A stretch of 64,000 bases of DNA. Source: an uncultured bacterium. Lineage in GTDB: Bacteria; Verrucomicrobiota; Lentisphaeria; Victivallales; UBA1829. The notes under the pieces were generated by a model. It was not told the origin of the DNA. It ran no database searches and saw only the letters and a program-made list of their open reading frames with translations. Each line of letters starts with the position of its first letter. Positions within the stretch are counted from its first letter, which is position 1. Shown here in pieces: positions 24,871 through 32,868 of this stretch. The position numbers and the translations under genes were made by a program. The DNA lies in the NCBI GenBank assembly GCA_949297765.1, contig CASFTV010000017.1, forward strand, positions 1 to 64,000, written 5' to 3'.

Positions 24871-27195
24871 ATGCCGAATATGTTTCTTTTTTATCTTCCG
24901 CTGATCCAGATTCTGGCGCTCCAGCTGTTTGCTTGCGCGTCGTTTTCCGGAGTTTCCCATGTCCAGCGGAGGATTCTCGGTTCATTTTCTCTGTATCCGC
25001 TGCTGCTTTCGTTCGGTGTGCTTGGTTCGGTCCTGACGAATCTGCCGCATGTGGCGGTGTTTGCTTCCACTCTGCGGTTTTTCTGCATTCTGGGAGGATT
25101 TCTCTGCCTGCTGGAATTCGCTTTGCGCATTGTCCGGTTTTCTCTTGTCCGGCGGCTGCTGGTCTGCGCTCTGTTTCTGCTGGCTTCCTGTCTGATTCTC
25201 CTCTATTTCGAAAACCGGGAACGCGGAGAGATCCTGGCGCTTTATCTGCCGGGCATTCCGGCGTTGATTCTGAGTTCCTCGGCGCTCTGGAAGCTCGGCG
25301 GGCGTTTCCGCGAACAGGAAAATGTCTTCCGGATTGCGGCTATTGCGAATGCGGGAGTCGGAGGAGCGGTCATCGGAGAGATGTTCCTGGTGCTGCATCT
25401 GCTGCCGATCATTGCCCGTCTTGAGAGGGAATTTCATTTTGCCCTGATGGCATTCTCTTTGATCTGCACCCTGATCGGCGCGCTGGCGTTCCTTTCTCTG
25501 CTGAAGGATGTGCGCCTGAAATTTTCCCGCAGGAGCGTATCGGGCGCGTGGGCAATTATTCTGGCGTTTCTGCTGTTTGCGACGGCGTCGCTTCTGATCC
25601 CGAACCTCATCCTGAAGCACGCGGTGGATATTTCGTACCAGCATGTGAATTATTCCGCAAGCCTCCTGGTGCGCGATCTGGAGGTCAGTGCGGACCGCAT
25701 GAAGGATTATGCCCGCCGTCTTTCCGCCAACCGGGAACTTTACAGCGCGTTGAAAAGAGGAACACCGAACCGGACCTCGCTCGGAACAAGAAATTTCCTG
25801 GAAAAATTTACGACGGCGCATCAGCGGGCCATCATCTATATCACCGACGCGCGGGGAATCTGTCTGGATTCCTCAATGAAAAGCTCCACCCGGATTCGGA
25901 TGGTCGGTCAGAATATCTCCTATTCCTCCCATTTCCGCGAGGCGCTGAAAAACGGAGAAAGCTGCCAGATTTCCGTCGGATCCATTACGGGTGTTCCCTC
26001 CATCTTTGCGAGCCGCAGAATCGAACAGCCCGACGGCAAAGTGCTCGGCGTCCTCTGCGCAAGAGAGGATTTCGGATTCGTGTTTACGAAATTCTCCGAT
26101 GTCTACACGGCCCTCATCGCTCCCGACAACACGGTCTTTATGACCAATGAAAACCTTCAGCTCCCGGGCCATTTCCCTTCCTGGAAAAGAGGAATGAAAT
26201 GGCCGCGGAAAGAGGCGGATTCCCTGAACGGATGCTATATCAACGGAATCCTGTATGCGGAACGGCCCTGCCATTTTCTGACCACAGCCGGCTGGCGTGT
26301 CGTTCTCGGTCTGCCGACCCAGCTGCCGCTCTGGGCATATGTCGCCGGAGAGGTCCTTGTGGTTCTGCTCTGGCTGCTGCCGCTTGTTGCGTTTTCGCTT
26401 TCCGTCCTGTATTACCGGATGCGGCGGGAACTCGGACTCTCCCTGAACTGGCGGAAAACGGTTTTCAACAACAATCCGTCGGGAATCTTTGTGACGGATC
26501 CCCAATGCCGTCTGCTGGATTCCAACCGCACGTTTTCCCTGCTCTCCGGCTACACGGTGGAAGAGCTGCGCGGCATGAAACTGTTTGATCTCTGTCCGAA
26601 CACCGGGGAGGAACGGGAGCTCCTGACGGAGTTCGTCTTCTCCGGAAAAGCCCATTATGAAAATTTTGAATTCCGGATCAGCCGGAAAAACGGCGAACAG
26701 ACCACCGTCTGCCTGTCGGGAAACCGCCTCCGTAACGGGCGGGAGAATCCGCATCTGCCTTCGGACGGCGTCATCTGGACCGTGACCGACCTCTCAACCC
26801 CGATGGAGGAACTCGCCCTTCTCCGGGAAGAGGAGGAGCGTTTCCGCTCCCTCGTGGAAAACTCTTCGGAACAGGTCGCCATGCTGGATCCGCAGGGAAT
26901 CTTCCTTTACTCCAACGATCGCGAAATCGCCTTCATCCTGAAGAAATCTCCCGCGCCGGTCCATCTCAGCGAGCTCTACGATCCCGCAACATCATCGCTG
27001 TATCTGCAGATGATCCGCAAAGTCGTTTCCAGCCGTCGTTCTCTCTCCTTCCGCTATACCCGGAAAACCCCCGGCGCTCCCGGGGAGGAGATGCTGACTC
27101 TCCTGTATCCGATCCCGCGGGAGGGCGAGGTCCGTTTCATCGGCGTGATCTCCCGGAAATACGATTCCGCACAGGAGATCCCGGACGACCATTGA
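24871..27195 (+). CDS. Membrane CACHE/PAS sensor protein lacking an output domain
   Basis: A 774-residue protein. Several N-terminal hydrophobic helices span about residues 1-240. An extracytoplasmic sensing region (about 255-480, CACHE-like: YITDARGICLDSS, YSSHFREAL, GVPSIFASRRI) and a further helix near 500 follow. Then come two PAS-like domains (GIFVTDPQCRLLDSNRTF at about 545 and QVAMLDPQGIFLYSND at about 670). It then stops: there is no histidine kinase, GGDEF, EAL or methyl-accepting part. I chose the ATG after AAAGGA; longer upstream readings lack a site. It may act by binding a partner encoded elsewhere, or it may be truncated. Confidence 0.75.
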   Translation: MPNMFLFYLPLIQILALQLFACASFSGVSHVQRRILGSFSLYPLLLSFGVLGSVLTNLPHVAVFASTLRFFCILGGFLCLLEFALRIVRFSLVRRLLVCALFLLASCLILLYFENRERGEILALYLPGIPALILSSSALWKLGGRFREQENVFRIAAIANAGVGGAVIGEMFLVLHLLPIIARLEREFHFALMAFSLICTLIGALAFLSLLKDVRLKFSRRSVSGAWAIILAFLLFATASLLIPNLILKHAVDISYQHVNYSASLLVRDLEVSADRMKDYARRLSANRELYSALKRGTPNRTSLGTRNFLEKFTTAHQRAIIYITDARGICLDSSMKSSTRIRMVGQNISYSSHFREALKNGESCQISVGSITGVPSIFASRRIEQPDGKVLGVLCAREDFGFVFTKFSDVYTALIAPDNTVFMTNENLQLPGHFPSWKRGMKWPRKEADSLNGCYINGILYAERPCHFLTTAGWRVVLGLPTQLPLWAYVAGEVLVVLLWLLPLVAFSLSVLYYRMRRELGLSLNWRKTVFNNNPSGIFVTDPQCRLLDSNRTFSLLSGYTVEELRGMKLFDLCPNTGEERELLTEFVFSGKAHYENFEFRISRKNGEQTTVCLSGNRLRNGRENPHLPSDGVIWTVTDLSTPMEELALLREEEERFRSLVENSSEQVAMLDPQGIFLYSNDREIAFILKKSPAPVHLSELYDPATSSLYLQMIRKVVSSRRSLSFRYTRKTPGAPGEEMLTLLYPIPREGEVRFIGVISRKYDSAQEIPDDH

Positions 27196-27213
27196 AAACG
27201 GTTTCCCATTTTT

Positions 27214-27241
27214 CCCCGGATCGCAGAAAGATCATCCGGGG
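27214..27241. other. Perfect hairpin after the sensor gene
   Basis: CCCCGGAT and ATCCGGGG pair over 8 bp around a 12-nt loop, 18 nt past the sensor stop and 88 nt past the convergent coaX stop. There is no T-run on the plus side; it may still be a bidirectional stop signal. Confidence 0.4.
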
Positions 27242-27328
27242 CCGCCTCTCCTCTCCTGATTTCCATTTCGGCAGGAGGAAATGCACGACGGCCGTCTGCC
27301 TTTCCCGGGCGGGAGGGGAAGCCTTCCT

Positions 27329-28087
27329 TTAAGAAAGCGGCTGGGAATCGGTATGTTTCACGGTCCGGCCTTCCGTTCCGCAGCGGTAGAGTTCCGCGAT
27401 TCCGCGCAGTGTGAACAGCGCATCCGCCAGCTCAAAACCGGAAAGTTCGCGCAGAAAAAACGGTGCATCGCCCCCGCAGGCGACACAGCGGATCTGTTCT
27501 CCCGGGAACGCGAGCCGCATCCGTCGCAGCAGCTCTTTCACCGCGCCGACCGCGGCACAGTCTGTACCGAGATTGATTGCGTCGACCGTATTTCCGCCGG
27601 GAAATTCCGGAACGTTTTCCGTCAACGCCGTCAGTGGCAGTTTTGCCGTATAGTCGTTCAGTGACTGGCGGAGGATGTTACGGCCGGGGAGGATTGCTCC
27701 GCCGCGCATCCGCCGATCCCGGTCGACAAATTCCAGATTGATCGCGGTTCCGAAATCCACGCAGAGCGCCGGCAGCGGACCGGAAACGATCAGAGACGCG
27801 GCATTTGCCAGCCGGTCGGCGCCCAGCGTTTCCGGATGCTCCATTTCCGACAGGTCCACGGGACAGTTCTCCATCCGCGGACTTACGATGAACGCTCCCG
27901 CTTCCCGGAAGCGGTTTTCAAGCTCCGGGACAACGGATGCCGCCGCCATTGATTCGGCAGTGAAACTCTCCAGCCGGAAATCCCGGGTGGGCAGTGTTTC
28001 CATCAGGCGCAGAGAGTCTCCCGTCAGCTCCGCAATCTGGACATGCGTATTCCCCGCGTTGAAAATACGGCAGGAACCGGTGCTCAT
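27329..28087 (-). CDS. coaX: Type III pantothenate kinase
   Basis: A 252-residue protein of the CoaX family, which phosphorylates pantothenate as the first step of coenzyme A synthesis in the cytoplasm. The LGADRLANA segment, VDFGTAINLEFVD and GGAILPGRNI are present and typical. In the first motif, usually D-x-GNT, the Asp is replaced by Asn (FNAGNTH, Asn10); this residue normally contacts the metal/phosphate site, so activity may be reduced or altered. Length is normal. It begins 6 nt after pilC and is probably cotranscribed with it. Confidence 0.85.
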   Translation of the reverse strand: MSTGSCRIFNAGNTHVQIAELTGDSLRLMETLPTRDFRLESFTAESMAAASVVPELENRFREAGAFIVSPRMENCPVDLSEMEHPETLGADRLANAASLIVSGPLPALCVDFGTAINLEFVDRDRRMRGGAILPGRNILRQSLNDYTAKLPLTALTENVPEFPGGNTVDAINLGTDCAAVGAVKELLRRMRLAFPGEQIRCVACGGDAPFFLRELSGFELADALFTLRGIAELYRCGTEGRTVKHTDSQPLS

Positions 28088-28093
28088 CCGGAA

Positions 28094-29374
28094 TCAGCCG
28101 CCGAGTTTTTCGATGATGCTGATCAGCGGCATGAACAGCGCCATGACGATTCCGCCGACGACCACCGCAAGAAACACGATCATCAACGGCTCGATCATGG
28201 AGGTCAGGGCGCCGACGGCATTGTCGACTTCCTCGTCGTAGGTGTCGGCGATCTTGTCGAGCATTTCCGGCAGTTTTCCGGTCTCTTCTCCGACCTCGAT
28301 CATACTGATGACCATATCCGGGAAGATCTTGGTGGTGTTCAGCGGGGCCGCGATGGTTTCGCCTTCCTTCACGGCGTCGTGCACCTTCTGGATGCCGTCG
28401 CAGACGATTTCATTTCCGGCCGTCTCCTTCACGATGCTCAGAGCGTTCAGCACGGGAACGCCGGATCCCATCAAGGTCCCGAGCGTCCGGGAGAACTTGG
28501 AAATGGATGATTTCGACACAATCGGCCCGAACAGCGGCATATTATACTTCACATAGTCCAGCCAGTATTTCCCGAACTTTGTGCGGGCAAACAGCTTGAA
28601 GAGAATCACAAAGACCACGATTCCGCCGATCATGATCAGGATCTGTTCCTGCATGAAACGGCTGATCGACATCACCAGCTGTGTCAGCGCGGGCAGCGGC
28701 GCGCCTTCCAGCAGTTCCGAGAAGATCTTCTCGAACTTCGGAACGATGAAGATCATCAGACCTGCCGTAATGGCTCCCGCGATACAGAGAACGATGGTCG
28801 GGTACACCATTGCCGACTTCACTTTTCCCGCCATTCGCGCGGCTTTTTCCATGAAGGATGCCAGACGGTCCAGGATCAGTTCCAGCTTACCGGCCGCCTC
28901 GCCCGCGCGCACCATATTGAGATAGAGTTTGTCAAAGGATTTCGGGTGCTGCGCCAGCGATTCGGAGAAGGTGGAACCGGCCTCCACGCCGTTTGCCACT
29001 TCGCCGAGAATCTTCTTGATGATCGCATCCTTCGACTGTTTTTCGAGCGTGCGCAGGGAACGGATCAGGGGAAGACCCGCGTTCAGCAGAATCGCAAGCT
29101 GACGGGTGAAAATCGTCAGCTGTTTGGTTTTGATCACCGCCGGGCCGAGCGAGATATTGATATTGATGTTCATCGCGCTCTTTTTCTTTTCGCCGGCCTT
29201 GGGCGGCTGCTTCACCGCTTTTTTGTGGTCGATCTTCCGGACCTGTTTGATGGAGGTCGGGAACATGCCCTGCTCTTTCAGAAACGCGGTTACCGCTTCT
29301 TCATTTGCAGCTTCTTTCTGCCCTCTCCGTTCTCTTCCCGTGGCATCCATCGCCGCATACTGATACAGAGGCAT
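28094..29374 (-). CDS. pilC: Type II secretion/type IV pilus inner-membrane protein (PilC/GspF)
   Basis: A 426-residue protein starting MPLYQYAAMDATGRERRG, the usual PilC/GspF beginning. Two repeated T2SSF domains are visible: about 95-220 (FTRQLAILLNAGLPLIRSL) and 300-425 (FSRTLGTLMGSGVPVLNAL). Each ends in membrane helices. It is the platform protein for pilus or pseudopilus assembly. The gene stands apart from other pilus genes here, but prepilin-like substrates such as the one at 5.1-5.8 kb are encoded in the window. AAAGGAG precedes the start. Confidence 0.93.
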   Translation of the reverse strand: MPLYQYAAMDATGRERRGQKEAANEEAVTAFLKEQGMFPTSIKQVRKIDHKKAVKQPPKAGEKKKSAMNININISLGPAVIKTKQLTIFTRQLAILLNAGLPLIRSLRTLEKQSKDAIIKKILGEVANGVEAGSTFSESLAQHPKSFDKLYLNMVRAGEAAGKLELILDRLASFMEKAARMAGKVKSAMVYPTIVLCIAGAITAGLMIFIVPKFEKIFSELLEGAPLPALTQLVMSISRFMQEQILIMIGGIVVFVILFKLFARTKFGKYWLDYVKYNMPLFGPIVSKSSISKFSRTLGTLMGSGVPVLNALSIVKETAGNEIVCDGIQKVHDAVKEGETIAAPLNTTKIFPDMVISMIEVGEETGKLPEMLDKIADTYDEEVDNAVGALTSMIEPLMIVFLAVVVGGIVMALFMPLISIIEKLGG

Positions 29375-29439
29375 ACTTCATCTCCTTTCGATCTGTGCAA
29401 ACGCGTGTTGCATTATCATGAATTCGATATCCTTCTGTA

Positions 29440-29468
29440 ATAATAGCATTGGGGAAATCATATTTCCA
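29440..29468 (-). promoter_or_regulatory. Promoter of pilC-coaX
   Basis: On the minus strand TGGAAA (29463-29468) and TATTAT (29440-29445) are 17 bp apart, about 66 nt upstream of the pilC start. The -35 matches four of six consensus positions. Confidence 0.45.
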
Positions 29469-29520
29469 GTGCTTTCCAGGAGATTTCACAATAAAAATCT
29501 CAAAAAAAACGGGAAACAGC

Positions 29521-29548
29521 TTGACAAAACGCATTTTTCATGTATTTT
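29521..29548 (+). promoter_or_regulatory. Promoter of the tRNA-Glu pair
   Basis: TTGACA (29521-29526) is a perfect -35; TATTTT (29543-29548) follows after 16 bp. Transcription would begin about 15 nt before the first tRNA. Confidence 0.6.
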
Positions 29549-29568
29549 ATGTGACACTTGAGCAATAT

Positions 29569-29644
29569 GCCCCTATCGTCTAGAGGCCTAGGACACCAGG
29601 TTTTCATCCTGGCGACACGGGTTCGAATCCCGTTGGGGGTGCCA
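29569..29644 (+). tRNA. tRNA-Glu (UUC)
   Basis: A 76-nt cloverleaf: acceptor GCCCCTA with a 3' partner TGGGGGT, anticodon stem CCAGG/CCTGG with loop TTTTCAT giving anticodon TTC, T-loop GTTCGAATC, and an encoded CCA end. The first acceptor pair is G-T. It reads GAA and GAG codons. Confidence 0.95.
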
Positions 29645-29696
29645 TTTCTTCACCGGTTCCGTCAGATGTGAGGAAGTGGGGCTTTTTCCTGTTGAT

Positions 29697-29772
29697 GCCC
29701 CTATCGTCTAGAGGCCTAGGACACCAGGTTCTCATCCTGGTAACACGGGTTCGAATCCCGTTGGGGGTGCCA
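29697..29772 (+). tRNA. tRNA-Glu (CUC)
   Basis: It differs from the preceding tRNA at three of 76 positions: the anticodon first base (CTC instead of TTC) and two bases of the variable region. CCA is encoded. It reads GAG only. The two genes are 52 nt apart and evidently arose by tandem duplication. Confidence 0.95.
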
Positions 29773-29800
29773 TTCGATCGAACGGATCCGGAATTCCTGT

Positions 29801-30097
29801 ATGAAGCGTGTTCAGTTTTTCTGTCGTCCCGGCTGCGGGGCATGCTGTGTGGCTCCTTCAATCTCCTCGCCGATTCCCGGCATGCCGAAGGGGAAACCGG
29901 CGGGTGTGCCGTGCGTGAATCTTGATGCGGATTTCCGATGCCGTCTGTTCGGTTTGCCGGAACGGCCGGCGGTCTGTGTCTCGTTTTCGCCCTCTCCGGA
30001 GATGTGCGGAACGTGCCGGGAGGATGCTCTTGCCTATCTCACGGAACTGGAATTCCTGACCGCCGGAAAAGATCCGGGAAAAACGGAGAACTCTTAA
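29801..30097 (+). CDS. YkgJ-family cysteine-cluster protein
   Basis: A 98-residue protein with the pattern CRPGCGACC near the start, then CVNLD, CRLF, a single Cys in RPAVC and a CGTC pair, giving ten cysteines. This is the YkgJ/UPF0153 layout, which likely binds a metal ion or iron-sulfur cluster; the cellular role is not established. It starts 28 nt after the second tRNA and could be on the same transcript. Its stop codon overlaps that of the convergent mreD gene. Confidence 0.8.
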   Translation: MKRVQFFCRPGCGACCVAPSISSPIPGMPKGKPAGVPCVNLDADFRCRLFGLPERPAVCVSFSPSPEMCGTCREDALAYLTELEFLTAGKDPGKTENS

Positions 30098-30606
30098 ATC
30101 CGGTTCCGCATCCGTTCCCGGGCATCGGAATACAGCTCCAGAGAGAGCAGCGATGCCAGCCAGTCCAGAAGAAGAATCGCCAGCGGGAACAGAAACGCCG
30201 AAAACAGCGAGGCGACAATCGCATTGGAAACAGCGTCAATCAGTGCATCCGGAGCAAATCCGGTCCGGATCAGTGTCGGCGGAAGCTGGGAGAGAAAAGG
30301 GAGAACCGCCCCCGGAATCATCAGAAGATTCAGGGAATCCGATCCCATCCGGAGAAGCCAGAGCCGCCCGAACAGAACCACCGCAAGAAGAAACAGCACA
30401 CTCCACGGATTTGTATATCCGAAACAGAAATCCTCCACCATTCCTCCCGTTACCGCCGTGATGCAGCCGGCCGGTGTCCCGAACACATAGCTGACGTAAA
30501 AGACAAACGGCGCAAACAGCATCAGACGCAGCCCCATGCTCTCCATCAGGAGTTCCGTGAACAGAAGAAGAAACGAAATCAGGAAAAGATAGGAAAAACG
30601 CGTCAT
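30094..30606 (-). CDS. mreD: Rod-shape-determining protein MreD
   Basis: A 170-residue, almost entirely hydrophobic protein with five to six membrane helices, matching MreD in length and in its position after mreC. It is part of the elongasome that guides peptidoglycan synthesis along the cell length. Its start overlaps the end of mreC by ATGA. Sequence signatures of MreD are weak, so context carries much of the assignment. Confidence 0.75.
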   Translation of the reverse strand: MTRFSYLFLISFLLLFTELLMESMGLRLMLFAPFVFYVSYVFGTPAGCITAVTGGMVEDFCFGYTNPWSVLFLLAVVLFGRLWLLRMGSDSLNLLMIPGAVLPFLSQLPPTLIRTGFAPDALIDAVSNAIVASLFSAFLFPLAILLLDWLASLLSLELYSDARERMRNRI

Positions 30607-31478
30607 TCCATGCTCCGTTTTGTATAAACCGCAACAAACTGAACGGTTTCCATGGACAGAAACGGCTTCACTTCCACTTCCGCGAACATCTGATCGCGGA
30701 TCGTTGCGATATTTCCGTTCGCCGCTTTGACCACGCGTCCGATCGGAAGTCCGTGGGGCGTGTGCGAGGAAATCCCGGATGTGGCCGCAAGTTCGCCTTC
30801 CGCATAGGTCCCGTCGGCGGGCAGGTATTTCACCTTCAGCGTCCGTGCGTAGGGGTCGAATTCCATGCCTCCCACCTGACGGGAAGTTGCCAGAATCACG
30901 CTGAAATGACACTCCTCCGAAAACAGCGTGATGACCGTTGCGGTCCGTTTGGAGACCTCCTTGATCCGTCCCGCGGCGGCGAACCGGCCGTTATCGTCCA
31001 TGGCCACGACAAGATCGCCCGGCGTGATGCCGTCGTTTTCCCCGCGGTTGATGACAAAAGTTTCCCGCCAGGTCGGCACCGCGCGCGCAAGAACTTCGGC
31101 GAATACGGGCTGATATCCCTCTTTCCGCGGAAGGTTGAGCAGCGCACGCAGCGCGCCGTTTTCCCGTTCCAGGTTTTTCAGAGAGTTGTTCTCCGCGGCC
31201 AGACGGGCATTCTCCCGCGACACGGCCGCAAGCTGACGGGCCAGACGGAGTTTGGAATTCAGCATCAGCGACGCGGCGGCTGCTTTGTCCTCCGTCCGCA
31301 CGGCACAGTTCAGAAACGGACTCATGAAATCCCGGGAAAGACCGGAGAAAAAGCGGCGGAAGGTCCGGTAGCCGGAAAACAGAATCAGGATCACCGCCAG
31401 AACACTGCCGATCAGTGTGAGTCCCCGCAGATGTTTCCGCCGTTTTCCGGGGTCCATTTTTTCTTCTCTCGGGGTCAT
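30603..31478 (-). CDS. mreC: Rod-shape-determining protein MreC
   Basis: A 291-residue protein with a short cytoplasmic start, one membrane helix (about 20-36), a coiled coil (about 65-112, ENARLAAENNSLKNLERENG) and the double beta-barrel typical of MreC. VFAEVLARAVPTWRETFVIN, GITPGDLVVAMDDNGRFAA and ATSGISSHTPHGLPIGRV mark that barrel. It bridges the cytoplasmic MreB filament and the cell-wall synthases. The start is placed at the ATG that overlaps the preceding gene's stop (ATGA). No mreB lies beside it in this window. Confidence 0.9.
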   Translation of the reverse strand: MTPREEKMDPGKRRKHLRGLTLIGSVLAVILILFSGYRTFRRFFSGLSRDFMSPFLNCAVRTEDKAAAASLMLNSKLRLARQLAAVSRENARLAAENNSLKNLERENGALRALLNLPRKEGYQPVFAEVLARAVPTWRETFVINRGENDGITPGDLVVAMDDNGRFAAAGRIKEVSKRTATVITLFSEECHFSVILATSRQVGGMEFDPYARTLKVKYLPADGTYAEGELAATSGISSHTPHGLPIGRVVKAANGNIATIRDQMFAEVEVKPFLSMETVQFVAVYTKRSME

Positions 31479-32779
31479 TGCGCCGCCTTTCCGGAAATGC
31501 GGTCGAGAATTTCCTTCGCGGGATCGGTGATCGGCGCCATTGAACGGTTCGTCTGGAGATTGAGCGAGTGCCGTTCGCCCGGCGGAACATGCCGCCGTTC
31601 CGCATCCCGCAGAATCCGTTCGGTCAGGGCCTGCTGTTCCAGCGCAAGGAGAAACCGTTTTTCCGCCGTTCTGATCCGTTCCGCGGTCTGCTCCGTTCCT
31701 CCTTCGTTGCGGAAGCGGGAGATCTCCTCGATCAGTGCGGAGAACGCCGGCGTGATCTGCGGCGCCGACATGTACAGAAGTTCTGTCTGCCGGATGATGG
31801 ATTCGGAAAGCGCCAGCTGAAGCGCCAGGGGGACCGGACCCTTTATCTTCTCCGCCAGATCGGAAATCGTGACCGGCTTTCCGTTCCCGTCCGGAAGAAC
31901 CAGGGTCTGACGGTACGACGTCTCCAGATAGTTGAGCGACATCGGGAGAAAGCGGTTCAGCAGAATCTTTTCCGTTTCGCGGCGGAACCATTTATCCGCA
32001 TCGAACACATTGTCCGTCTGGACAAACCGTCCGTACCGCTTGGTCCCGTAGGCGGCGATATGGCTCAGAAGGATCTCCTGAAACAGGCGGTTCTGATCGG
32101 CGGCGGGGTTTTCCGCAAGCGCCGCCACATAGCGTTCGACAAGTCCTTTTTTCACCGCGCCGGAACGGGAGCAGAGATCGAACAGCAGCTGTGCCCACTC
32201 CTCATAGATCATCCGGGAGAATCCGTCGGACGGCGCCGGCGCGATGGAGACGATATCCTTCAGTTCCGGGAACACTCCGTGCGAGGCAAGCGCATAGGCG
32301 GCGGGAAAACGGCCGAAGCGGGAGCTCCGGAGTTTCCAGTTTTCCGTGACGGCCTTTCTGGCAATTGCGGCGAAAATCCACGAATCCGGCAGCCGACCCG
32401 CATTTTCCGGCGGGATTCCGAGGCGTGCCAGGCAGCTCCAGCGGACAAAAAGATCCAGTTTTTCCGGATCGTCCGCCCAGCTTTCGAACCGTTCCGGCAG
32501 CGTGATTTCGCGGCGTCCCCATCCCTTGTGGACGAGGTCGAAACGTCCCTTTCCGTCGGACGGCGGAACCAGAAAGGAGCAGGGAATCTCCGCCCGGAGA
32601 CCGGCCGTTGTCCGCGGCAGTGTGATCCGTGTCAGATGCCGGAAGCGGAGCGCGAGCGTTTGAGAATAATAGGAATCCCCGGGAATCCCCACATTTTCGC
32701 CTCCGATGAAGCGGAACGTGGTGTCCCGGGCGAACATTGCGGGAATCACCGCAGCAAAGAGAAATACAACCGTCCGCAT
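31475..32779 (-). CDS. Unknown secreted protein preceding mreC
   Basis: A 434-residue protein with a signal peptide (MRTVVFLFAAVIPAMFARD). The mature part is mixed alpha/beta in the first 110 residues and strongly alpha-helical afterwards, with FPMSLNYLETSYRQTLVLP near residue 290 and a SurA-like trailing helix set. No cysteine-rich, protease or PPIase signature is visible. It overlaps mreC by ATGA and so is made together with MreC and MreD; a periplasmic role in envelope assembly is plausible. I do not recognise the family. Confidence 0.6.
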   Translation of the reverse strand: MRTVVFLFAAVIPAMFARDTTFRFIGGENVGIPGDSYYSQTLALRFRHLTRITLPRTTAGLRAEIPCSFLVPPSDGKGRFDLVHKGWGRREITLPERFESWADDPEKLDLFVRWSCLARLGIPPENAGRLPDSWIFAAIARKAVTENWKLRSSRFGRFPAAYALASHGVFPELKDIVSIAPAPSDGFSRMIYEEWAQLLFDLCSRSGAVKKGLVERYVAALAENPAADQNRLFQEILLSHIAAYGTKRYGRFVQTDNVFDADKWFRRETEKILLNRFLPMSLNYLETSYRQTLVLPDGNGKPVTISDLAEKIKGPVPLALQLALSESIIRQTELLYMSAPQITPAFSALIEEISRFRNEGGTEQTAERIRTAEKRFLLALEQQALTERILRDAERRHVPPGERHSLNLQTNRSMAPITDPAKEILDRISGKAAQ

Positions 32780-32868
32780 CCTGTCCCTTTCGAATCGTTG
32801 CAATTTACTATCGGAACAGGAATTTTGCAAATCCGGTTTTTCAATTCTCCCCGCATGCGGAGGATGAA

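Noticed and set aside
29480-29501. GAGATTT/AAATCTC inverted repeat as a terminator
   Set aside because: It is followed by an A-run on the plus strand and has its T-run on the wrong side on the minus strand.
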